Shown here one piece after another: positions 7,932 through 14,627 of a stretch of 36,346 nt of DNA; within the stretch, counting starts at the first letter, position 1, and every line of letters starts with the position of its first letter. Origin of the DNA: Acinetobacter baumannii (GTDB lineage Bacteria; Pseudomonadota; Gammaproteobacteria; Pseudomonadales; Moraxellaceae); NCBI RefSeq assembly GCF_016508585.1, contig NZ_JADVOP010000042.1, positions 1 to 36,346 on the forward strand, given 5' to 3'. Both the position numbers and the translations under genes were made by a program. A model generated the notes under the pieces. The model did not search any database, was not told where the DNA came from, and saw only the letters and a program-made list of their open reading frames with translations.

Positions 7932-8171
7932 GTGGAACTTAAAGATAAACTGCAACTTAAACCTGATGAAAAGTTGGTGGAAGTGAGTCATCGTATGAAA
8001 GGATCAATGCAAGAAACGGATATTTACAAATATGAAATTATAAACTCTAATGGGGATGTTGTTGGCTATGTTGATTACACTGACCATACTTCAATTAGAG
8101 GCTTTAGTAGAACACGGACTGCTACTCAGTATGATGTTAATTATAAGAAGATTGTTGATATTGATTGGTAG
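7932..8171 (+). CDS. Small hypothetical protein (79 aa), island cargo
   Basis: Short, charged, probably cytoplasmic protein of unknown family. It reads as alternating beta strands (KYEIINSNGDVVGYVDYTDH, then TATQYDVNYKKI), suggesting a small beta-rich fold. The frame is open from a TTG at 7908, but AGGA (7921-7924) lies 7 nt before a GTG at 7932, so I take the GTG start. It has its own intergenic spaces on both sides (the terminator at 7826-7849 lies upstream, a hairpin at 8193-8228 downstream). No partner is evident. It may be a standalone accessory factor or part of the helicase unit. Confidence 0.6.
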   Translation: MELKDKLQLKPDEKLVEVSHRMKGSMQETDIYKYEIINSNGDVVGYVDYTDHTSIRGFSRTRTATQYDVNYKKIVDIDW

Positions 8172-8192
8172 GTTATCTTAAATCATACTTTG

Positions 8193-8228
8193 GATGAGAT
8201 ATCTCAAAATATTTGGCTATATCTCATC
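8193..8228 (+). terminator. Hairpin after the 79-aa gene, terminator or operator
   Basis: A perfect 10-bp inverted repeat, GATGAGATAT and ATATCTCATC, with a 16-nt loop. There is no T run, so it may be a rho-assisted terminator, an RNA element or a protein-binding site ahead of the helicase operon. Confidence 0.4.
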
Positions 8229-8319
8229 TACTCTAAATGGAAGGTCGCATTTAATAAAAATAAAAAGCAAAATTATTCAATTTTTGCTATTATTAGATTA
8301 ATACTAATTTTGATATTGA

Positions 8320-8341
8320 GAATTAAATTTTGTTTTAATTC
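8320..8341 (+). promoter_or_regulatory. Palindrome upstream of the helicase operon
   Basis: GAATTAAA-N6-TTTAATTC, an exact inverted repeat 30 bp before the helicase start codon, in AT-rich DNA that probably carries its promoter. Candidate operator; no regulator gene lies next to it. Confidence 0.35.
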
Positions 8342-8370
8342 AATAATTTATTTCTATTGGGCTTTGTGAA

Positions 8371-10572
8371 ATGACAGAAATTATTAAAGGTACCAACCAA
8401 AAACCTAATGCTAGTAGTGTATTGGTTGAGCTGTTTTCTCAAGCAAATTTGGGGGGTGTTCTATATGTTGGTTATCCTTTGATTTCTACACCTCATGGTA
8501 AAGAGGGTATTGATGCTGTTTGGATTTCTGAACAAAAAGGTTTAGTTATCTTCAGTTTGCTTGAGGGGCAAAATCCAATCGAACAAGAAGACTTAGAGCA
8601 AGTACAAGATAATAGTGCTATTCTGCTTGAGTCAAAACTGAAGACTAGTGATAAAAGGCTTTCATTTAAACGAAAATTACGCATCCCCATAAATACACTA
8701 ACTTTTGCGCCTGCATATTCCTTACATATGCTCTCAAATTATTCCGATTCTGAATATGTAATAGCTAATGAAGAAAACTTATTGGAGGAAATATTAGCTG
8801 TTGAGGAGTGGACTGATAAAGAAGATAGTATCTATGAGTTAGTGCTATCTTCACTACAGAATATTTCTAATGTAAGAGCAAATGGTAATACACGTCATAT
8901 AACAAATCAAAATTCTAAAGGCTATAAGCTAAAATCTTTAGAAGATTCGATTGCTACTTTAGACGTAAGGCAAAGTAAAGCAGTTATTGAAACTGTAAAT
9001 GGGGTTCAGCGAATCAGAGGATTAGCTGGATCAGGAAAAACAGTTATTCTTGCATTGAAAGCAGCATATATTCATGCTCAACACCCTGATTGGAAAATAG
9101 CGGTTACTTTTAACACTAGATCCCTGAAAGGACAATTAAAAAAATTAATCCATAACTTTACTATATCTGCTGCTGGTGAAGAGCCAAATTGGGAAAATCT
9201 TAAAGTTATTAATGCTTGGGGGGGAGCAGGTAATGCTGATCGCTCTGGCCTATATTATGAATTTGTCTCTAAAAAAGGTTTAGAGTATTTGGATTTTGGT
9301 TTAGCTTCTAAAATGTACGGATCGGATTTGGCATTTAGTGGTGTTTGTCAAAAAGCTCTTTCTGATTTGAGTATTAAAGGTAATGACGAGTCTAATTATT
9401 TATATGACTTGATATTGGTAGATGAAGCACAAGACTTTCCTCCTGAATTTTTAAAGATGTGTTATTTAGCATTAGGGGAAGAAAAAAGATTGGTCTATGC
9501 ATATGATGAATTGCAACAACTATCTAGCCATTCATTACCTAGTCCTGAAGAAATTTTTGGTAAAGATGCTAATGGTCAACCTATAGTTTCCTTAGAGCCA
9601 AATTCTAATCAAGATATTATTTTGAGTACTTGCTATAGAAACTCTAGACCTGTATTAGCAACCGCTCATGCAATCGGATTTGGTATTTATCGGAAGCCTA
9701 ATCCCAGAATTGGTACAGGTATTGTTCAGATGTTCCAGAATAAGCAACTGTGGATGGATGTAGGTTATGAGATCCAAAATGGAAGCTTAGATATGGGAGA
9801 GCATGTAAGATTACAAAGAACCGATAGAAGCAGTCCAAAATTTTTAGAAGAAAATATTGATTCACCCACAAAATTAATTGAATTTATTAGTTTCCCTACA
9901 AAAGAAGAACAAGATTTTTGGGTGGCTGAAGAAATTAAGAAAAATTTAAGTGAAGAAGATTTATTACCTGAAGATATTATTGTAATTAATCCTCATCCAT
10001 TAACTGCTAAAAATAACTTAGGTCTAATACGCCGAACTTTATTTGATAATAGAATAACAACACATTTTGCTGGTGTAGATACTAGTGCGGATATCTTTTT
10101 TAATAAAGGTTCTATTGCTTTTACTGGTATATATAGGGCTAAAGGTAATGAAGCAGGGATGGTGTATATTGTAAATTCTGATGAATGTGTTAGTCCATCC
10201 AATCAAGCAACGCTAAGAAATAGGTTATTTACGGCAATTACAAGAAGTAAGGCTTGGGTAAGAGTTCTTGGTGTGGGTGCTAGTATGGATGAACTTAAAC
10301 ATGAATTTGATCAGGTTGTGGCTAATCAGTTTACTTTAGATTTCGTATACCCAACCGAACAGCAAATTAAAGATATTGCGGTTATTCATAGGGAAATGAC
10401 ACGTGTTGTTGAAAACGAAGTTAAGCAAGTAAACCAATCATTAGATGAAGCAATTGAACAACTTAGAAAGCTTCAGCAAGGCGATACTGCTGTAACAAGA
10501 CAAGATATTGATGAGAAATTGTTTCTTCTTAAAGATTTATTTGAAAGTTTAGATGAAAATGGCAAATCATAA
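8371..10572 (+). CDS. Superfamily-1 (UvrD-like) helicase with NERD/PD-(D/E)xK-like N-terminus, candidate defence protein
   Basis: 733 aa. Residues 1 to about 90 resemble a NERD/PD-(D/E)xK nuclease fold: KEGIDAVWISEQKGLVIFSL places D48 where the family has the metal-binding Asp, but the E-x-K pair expected after the second strand is replaced (FSLLEG), so cleavage activity is doubtful. The SF1 core follows, with Walker A GLAGSGKT (217-224), Walker B DEAQD (351-355), and motif VI TAITRSK (R625). A helical, probably coiled-coil tail ends the protein (about 675-725). The ribosome-binding site is weak. The downstream DUF2290-like gene overlaps its 3' end, so the two are translationally coupled. Nuclease-helicases of this kind are common in anti-phage islands. 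The unit does not match a named system that I can recall. Confidence 0.8.
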   Translation: MTEIIKGTNQKPNASSVLVELFSQANLGGVLYVGYPLISTPHGKEGIDAVWISEQKGLVIFSLLEGQNPIEQEDLEQVQDNSAILLESKLKTSDKRLSFKRKLRIPINTLTFAPAYSLHMLSNYSDSEYVIANEENLLEEILAVEEWTDKEDSIYELVLSSLQNISNVRANGNTRHITNQNSKGYKLKSLEDSIATLDVRQSKAVIETVNGVQRIRGLAGSGKTVILALKAAYIHAQHPDWKIAVTFNTRSLKGQLKKLIHNFTISAAGEEPNWENLKVINAWGGAGNADRSGLYYEFVSKKGLEYLDFGLASKMYGSDLAFSGVCQKALSDLSIKGNDESNYLYDLILVDEAQDFPPEFLKMCYLALGEEKRLVYAYDELQQLSSHSLPSPEEIFGKDANGQPIVSLEPNSNQDIILSTCYRNSRPVLATAHAIGFGIYRKPNPRIGTGIVQMFQNKQLWMDVGYEIQNGSLDMGEHVRLQRTDRSSPKFLEENIDSPTKLIEFISFPTKEEQDFWVAEEIKKNLSEEDLLPEDIIVINPHPLTAKNNLGLIRRTLFDNRITTHFAGVDTSADIFFNKGSIAFTGIYRAKGNEAGMVYIVNSDECVSPSNQATLRNRLFTAITRSKAWVRVLGVGASMDELKHEFDQVVANQFTLDFVYPTEQQIKDIAVIHREMTRVVENEVKQVNQSLDEAIEQLRKLQQGDTAVTRQDIDEKLFLLKDLFESLDENGKS

Positions 10573-11245
10573 TCATATTCTGAATGAAATTGAGCGTATT
10601 CAAGGCTTTTTAATTGAGAAAGGCTATGCGTCTAAAGCAAAATTTCTTACTGCGAAGCAGATAGCAAGAGACTCTTATGATATAGAGGTTGATCTTGGTG
10701 ATAAGTTGTTTTTGAGTGATGCAAATGATTGTTTAAGCTACGAAGAGCTCTACTTTTTTTATTTAGAAAAGGAAGTATATACATGCCAATTTATTGATGG
10801 GGCCCTGCTTCAAATTGAATATAGTATAAGAGGTGGAGATTTGTGGTCATATAGGTTAGGTTTTTTTCCTCATCCTAAATTAGCTGCGCAAGAATTCTCA
10901 CCTGAATTCTATGATTCCGAAGATTTGTTTTTCGTAGATATACTTAATAAGCCCGTAGTTCATCCAGTACTGAGGTTTGATTTTGATAATGACCCTGAAA
11001 ATTTTAAACCTTGTGTTCATTCACGATCACACTTAACTATTGGGCAATTAGACTCTTGTCGAATAACAGTTAATAGACCTTTAACCCCTTTTTCTTTTTT
11101 ACATTTTATTCTTAAGAATTTTTACTCTAGTCTATTTAATAAAATCTCCAAAGATTTTTTTGCAAAATGTAAACATCATCAATTGAGTTTTGATGAGTGT
11201 ATTGAAGTTGAAGAAAAATTGGAACTACATATGGTTTTCCAATAA
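10553..11245 (+). CDS. DUF2290-like protein, partner of the helicase
   Basis: 230 aa, soluble. The central and C-terminal stretch, with HPVLRFDFD, HLTIGQLDSCRI and PLTPFSFLHFILKNFY, matches my recollection of the DUF2290 family, whose biochemical role is unknown. HSRSHLTIGQ carries a conserved-looking His pair. It overlaps the helicase gene by 20 bp (14 bp if the second ATG at 10559 is used), and GAAAG lies about 8 nt before the first ATG, so it is co-expressed with the helicase and probably works with it. The DUF assignment is from memory of the motif and should be confirmed by an HMM search. Confidence 0.75.
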   Translation: MKMANHNHILNEIERIQGFLIEKGYASKAKFLTAKQIARDSYDIEVDLGDKLFLSDANDCLSYEELYFFYLEKEVYTCQFIDGALLQIEYSIRGGDLWSYRLGFFPHPKLAAQEFSPEFYDSEDLFFVDILNKPVVHPVLRFDFDNDPENFKPCVHSRSHLTIGQLDSCRITVNRPLTPFSFLHFILKNFYSSLFNKISKDFFAKCKHHQLSFDECIEVEEKLELHMVFQ

Positions 11246-11265
11246 TTTTTTTAATTTTTCTTCAT

Positions 11266-11618
11266 TTAAGAGGGCTTCAGCAAATGCTTTTTTCTCCTGT
11301 AATCTAACTCGCTAGATTTAATGTTTCTCAAATTAAAACTTATACTTGGATAAAGCTTTTTTAGTTTTACCTCAAAATGTCTTATGAGTTTCTCAGCTAA
11401 AGTCTTATCATGAATAAATTCACATTTTTCCTTTTTTAATCTACCATTTAGGCTGATGTAGACATGGGCTTTTTCCTCATCATTAATACCTTTTTCTTCG
11501 AAATGAAGACCATAACTTGGTGACCAACCTTCTCTAAATGTATTAGGTAAATCTCCATAATAAAGAAAAGCTTCAAGAGTATATAATTGTCTTAACTCGT
11601 TATCTTTTATGATCGATC
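11266..11618 (-). pseudogene. 5'-truncated gene remnant, unknown family
   Basis: The minus strand has an open frame of about 117 codons from just after a TAG near 11620 to TAA at 11266-11268, but it contains no ATG or plausible start near its beginning. The translation looks like real protein: LRQLYTLEAFLYYGDLPNTF, then GWSPSYGLHFEEKGINDEEK, then KLIRHFEVKLKKLYPSISF. It points toward the DUF2290 gene and its end lies 20 bp from that gene's stop. I do not recognise the family. Most likely a deletion removed the promoter and N-terminus. Confidence 0.6.
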
Positions 11619-11772
11619 TCTAGAATCTTACACTGACTTGATAGTGTAATCTTCACCTAAGTACCTTATTTCCGATTGATTGAAATATTCACTGGAATCC
11701 CTAATATCCTCCAATTCCTAATACATCAAAAAGAAGGATAGACATCAATTTAGCTATTCTAATTTTAGAGTA
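11619..11772. other. Intergenic spacer, nothing identified
   Basis: AT-rich, with scattered stops in all frames. It probably contains the deletion joint that truncated the gene at 11266-11618, since homology ends there. Confidence 0.3.
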
Positions 11773-13011
11773 TTATTTCAGCTTCGAATAAAACTTACGC
11801 TTACTGTCATACTGATAAGGTACAATTTTATTTACTTTAACCATCCGATTTCTGTCATTCAAGTCCGTTCCTTTATAATGAATCTGGAATGGATAAAATG
11901 GTTGTCCATTTTGGTTAACTTTGATTGCTGAAGAATAGCCGTACTCTGGTTGTTCTGAAACTTTTCCCTCATCAAACATTTGTTCAACAATATAGCTTTC
12001 TTCATTTAACAGAAGCAGTGACCATACGCTTTCCCCATAACCATTACCGTAATAACCATCAATGGTGTAGCTTCCTAGTGTATTGTTTCCAAAAGCTTGT
12101 AAATTCCTCTTAAACTCTTGGGCGTTCCATGAGGTTCGACCATATCCCTCGATACTTTCAACTCCCCCCTGGGCTGTTTTTGAAACCATTTGGAATTGTC
12201 CATTGCCCAACTTTTTAAAGAGATATAATTCCAAAGTACCTCGTGTAGTATGTGAGGTTTCTATCCTGCCTTCGATTGCTAAAGTCACTTCTACAGGGAC
12301 TAAATAACGGGTTTCGCCCTGCATATTTTGGTATGTAAAAATAGGGGCTATACTGATCACAGCGTCAGTGAGATCGTCCAAGTCACTAGGCTTATTGACA
12401 TAATAGTATTTGCCACTTCCCCAATAATCATCTTTTTTTCTTTCTCTGGATGATGTTACTTTATAAAAACTTCGAGCAACGGTATCTGTACTTAGGTTAG
12501 GAAGTACCACCTGCTTAAAGTTTTTAGGTTCAAGCTTGGATGTATCATAATATTTAATGGCTGTTGTGGCTGTTTGTACTGATGGCGTATGAACAGCATT
12601 GAGCTGTTGTGCTTTAGCCTGCAATGTATTGTATAACTTGACTGCTTCAGGTTGTCCCTGCCGTGCAGCACTTTGTAATAAGGCTATACCTTTTTCTGCA
12701 TCCTGTGGCACACCATCTCCATTTAAATACATGGCCGATAATACGTACTGGGATGGAGCATAACCATTAGCGGCTGACTTGGAGAACCATTCAGCAGCTT
12801 TTTTATGATCTATGGGTACGCCATTTTTACCTAGGTAGTAAAGCATCCCCATATTATGGTTACTTTGGTTGTTATCTCCCTTTGTTGCTACTTGAGACAG
12901 AACATAGTTTAACCCTGCTGACAGGTTCACTTTTTTGGTTTCAGCACATACTTTTGAACTAGTTACGACCATACTAATAGTCATAACAAAACTGAGCATT
13001 AATTTTTTCAT
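11773..13011 (-). CDS. Exported Sel1-repeat protein (412 aa)
   Basis: The N-terminus is a classical signal peptide (MKKLMLSFVMTISMVVTSSKVCAE, cleavage probably after CAE or nearby), so it is periplasmic or secreted. Two Sel1-like TPR repeats follow at about 50-125 (NMGMLYYLGKNGVPIDHKKA then YVLSAMYLNGDGVPQDAEKG). The remaining ~280 residues are a beta-rich domain with many Tyr and Gly that I do not recognise. Sel1 repeats mediate protein-protein contacts. It is transcribed together with the membrane-protein gene 25 bp upstream. Possible roles are envelope homeostasis or an effector/immunity function carried by the island; the sequence does not decide. Confidence 0.8.
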   Translation of the reverse strand: MKKLMLSFVMTISMVVTSSKVCAETKKVNLSAGLNYVLSQVATKGDNNQSNHNMGMLYYLGKNGVPIDHKKAAEWFSKSAANGYAPSQYVLSAMYLNGDGVPQDAEKGIALLQSAARQGQPEAVKLYNTLQAKAQQLNAVHTPSVQTATTAIKYYDTSKLEPKNFKQVVLPNLSTDTVARSFYKVTSSRERKKDDYWGSGKYYYVNKPSDLDDLTDAVISIAPIFTYQNMQGETRYLVPVEVTLAIEGRIETSHTTRGTLELYLFKKLGNGQFQMVSKTAQGGVESIEGYGRTSWNAQEFKRNLQAFGNNTLGSYTIDGYYGNGYGESVWSLLLLNEESYIVEQMFDEGKVSEQPEYGYSSAIKVNQNGQPFYPFQIHYKGTDLNDRNRMVKVNKIVPYQYDSKRKFYSKLK

Positions 13012-13036
13012 CTGATTCTTATCCTATATATTGTTG

Positions 13037-13645
13037 TTATTGATAATGATCAGCCGATAGTAACTGACGGATTTCACTTGCCATTTTTGGACTACGCCAA
13101 GGGAACAGCACCTTAAGGCTATAGTTAGGTTTAAATTGATCTCGTGTTCCAATATTGACTTGGAACTCACGCTTCATTGGTGTTCGATGTTCACGCTGAT
13201 TAACATGTGTACCCATCATCGGGTTACTGATCACGGTAGTCGTGGTTCTGAAGCGATCTTCGACCAAGTTGTAATGACCTACAGAGGTAATGTAATCAAA
13301 AGGATATTTAACTAAACGTTGATCAGGCTGATCAAAAAGAATGATGGTCTTGTCTTGGCTATCAATCCAGACTCCACGATTTTGATAATTAAAGGTTTCA
13401 CCCTGACGTTTGAGCTGCTCGGTCATCCCATCAAAGTAGGTATTTCCGTATTGATATAGGTAGTAAATGATCACAAACCAGAATAGGTCAAAGCCAAAGA
13501 AGACATAGGCGAAAGCGCCAAAAGAAAAAATCTTGGCAACAATTAAAAAGATCACAATCGGTAAGACTACACACTTTAAAAATAGCTTGGATTTCTTTGG
13601 GTAGTTTTCGATTGGAATGATTTTTGGTTTGGTTAATTCAGTCAT
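13037..13645 (-). CDS. Inner-membrane protein of unknown function (202 aa)
   Basis: Two hydrophobic segments lie close together at about 20-65 (LFLKCVVLPIVIFLIVAKIF and FDLFWFVIIYYLYQYG), followed by a ~135-residue soluble domain rich in beta structure (GVWIDSQDKTIILFDQPDQR and similar). That layout resembles small membrane-anchored PH-like domain proteins, though I cannot prove homology. The frame extends 4 codons upstream to a GTG, but GTGGGAA lies just before the ATG at 13645, so I prefer that start. It is the first gene of a two-gene operon with the Sel1 protein. An inner-membrane partner for the exported Sel1 protein is a reasonable inference. Confidence 0.75.
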   Translation of the reverse strand: MTELTKPKIIPIENYPKKSKLFLKCVVLPIVIFLIVAKIFSFGAFAYVFFGFDLFWFVIIYYLYQYGNTYFDGMTEQLKRQGETFNYQNRGVWIDSQDKTIILFDQPDQRLVKYPFDYITSVGHYNLVEDRFRTTTTVISNPMMGTHVNQREHRTPMKREFQVNIGTRDQFKPNYSLKVLFPWRSPKMASEIRQLLSADHYQ

Positions 13646-13776
13646 AGTTATTCCCACACATGTTTAATGCAATAACTCACAATCACAAGGGGGACATAAA
13701 AATAGGTATTTTTTATAGGCGTGACTTAGCCACCCACCTTATGAATTGTTCTATTTAAAAATGTTGCTTTTAATAC

Positions 13777-14129
13777 AGCTAATTAAGAATTAGCTCTGTA
13801 TTCCCCATTGTCTGAAATAACGAGGCTGAGCATGTGGCGAGGCACAGAAGAGAAAAAATGAATGAGACATGGTAAATTCCTATATGCAAATAAAAGTCTA
13901 CCAAATCACTGCTAAATGATGGTGGTAGAACAAAGAGGGGGTTAGCAGACTGGGCATATAGAACCAGCACGCACGAAGCGTCCCCCTCCCGTTCTACCGC
14001 AAAGGGGGAACAAGAAGGTTTCGCACATAATCCATACTTTGATAAGTATGAATCTGGTACGCTATACGCCACGGTCTGCTAAAACCGACTGACAATTTAG
14101 GTCAGCAAGGGAATGATAGTTTTTAGCAG
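13777..14129. other. Structured, GC-richer block with interlocking inverted repeats
   Basis: A long stem is formed by GGTAGAAC+GAGGGGG (13924-13931, 13935-13941) pairing with CCCCCTC+GTTCTACC (13982-13988, 13991-13998), 15 bp with a small internal bulge. TTAGCAGAC in its loop (13942-13950) can pair with GTCTGCTAA (14074-14082), giving a pseudoknot-like A-B-A'-B' order. Further pairs are CTGCTAAAA/TTTTAGCAG (14076-14084, 14121-14129), CTGAC/GTCAG (14089-14093, 14101-14105) and AGCTAATT-AAG-AATTAGCT (13777-13795). A 97-codon minus-strand frame from a GTG at 14072 crosses the block but has no ribosome-binding site, and I doubt it is translated. Candidates are a structured RNA, a satellite-phage control region or a recombination site. 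Confidence 0.55.
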
Positions 14130-14209
14130 CCGTCCAGTCAATTACTTTGATTTTTAGTGGGGTCAGAAAATAGCATTCACTGATCAATTTATCTTATTTA
14201 TACTTAGAA

Positions 14210-14626
14210 TTAATCCGAACTTTTCTTGCTCATCGGCTCATTCAATTTAGCAATACTTAATCCATATTTATGAGCATTGTATTGCCACACTACGAACTGC
14301 TCTAACAACATAGCGTTTTCTTTTTCGAGTCTGGCATTCTTGACTTCCAAAGCCTCAATTCTAGTTTGAGCAATTTTTAAACTAGGAGGTAATTTCTGTG
14401 TTGTATTACTCTTAACCTGTGTAGATTTTGGTTTTTTGCATTGATCATAGGCATTCTTAATACGTACATATTTCTGTAATGTTTGACGAGTTGGCGCAGG
14501 CACAAACTCTAGCTGTAGCTCAATAGCTTTACATAGGAGTTCCCAAGTCAATTTCTGATCTAAAGGCCAATAATCAAGAAGCTCAACAATATTCTCGATG
14601 TCTTTATCGGTTAAATGCTGTGCCAT
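14210..14626 (-). CDS. Small accessory protein of the recombinase cassette (138 aa, TnpC/GmtX-like position)
   Basis: Last gene of the four-gene recombinase operon. The N-terminal half looks like a small DNA-binding domain (PTRQTLQKYVRIKNAYDQCK); residues about 85-115 form a coiled coil (AQTRIEALEVKNARLEKENA). The frame is open further upstream, but the ATG at 14624-14626 is the right start because it lies one base after the TGA of the preceding gene, a coupled arrangement. In Tn554-type elements the third protein, TnpC, is a small protein of similar size that sets orientation or efficiency, and gamma-mobile-trio elements also have a small third member. Which family it belongs to needs a profile search. 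Confidence 0.75.
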   Translation of the reverse strand: MAQHLTDKDIENIVELLDYWPLDQKLTWELLCKAIELQLEFVPAPTRQTLQKYVRIKNAYDQCKKPKSTQVKSNTTQKLPPSLKIAQTRIEALEVKNARLEKENAMLLEQFVVWQYNAHKYGLSIAKLNEPMSKKSSD

Positions 14627-14627
14627 A

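Noticed and set aside
13779..14072. 97-codon minus-strand frame starting MAYSVPDSYL
   Set aside because: Starts with GTG without a ribosome-binding site and runs through strong inverted repeats; composition looks like translated structured DNA, so it is described under the structured block instead.
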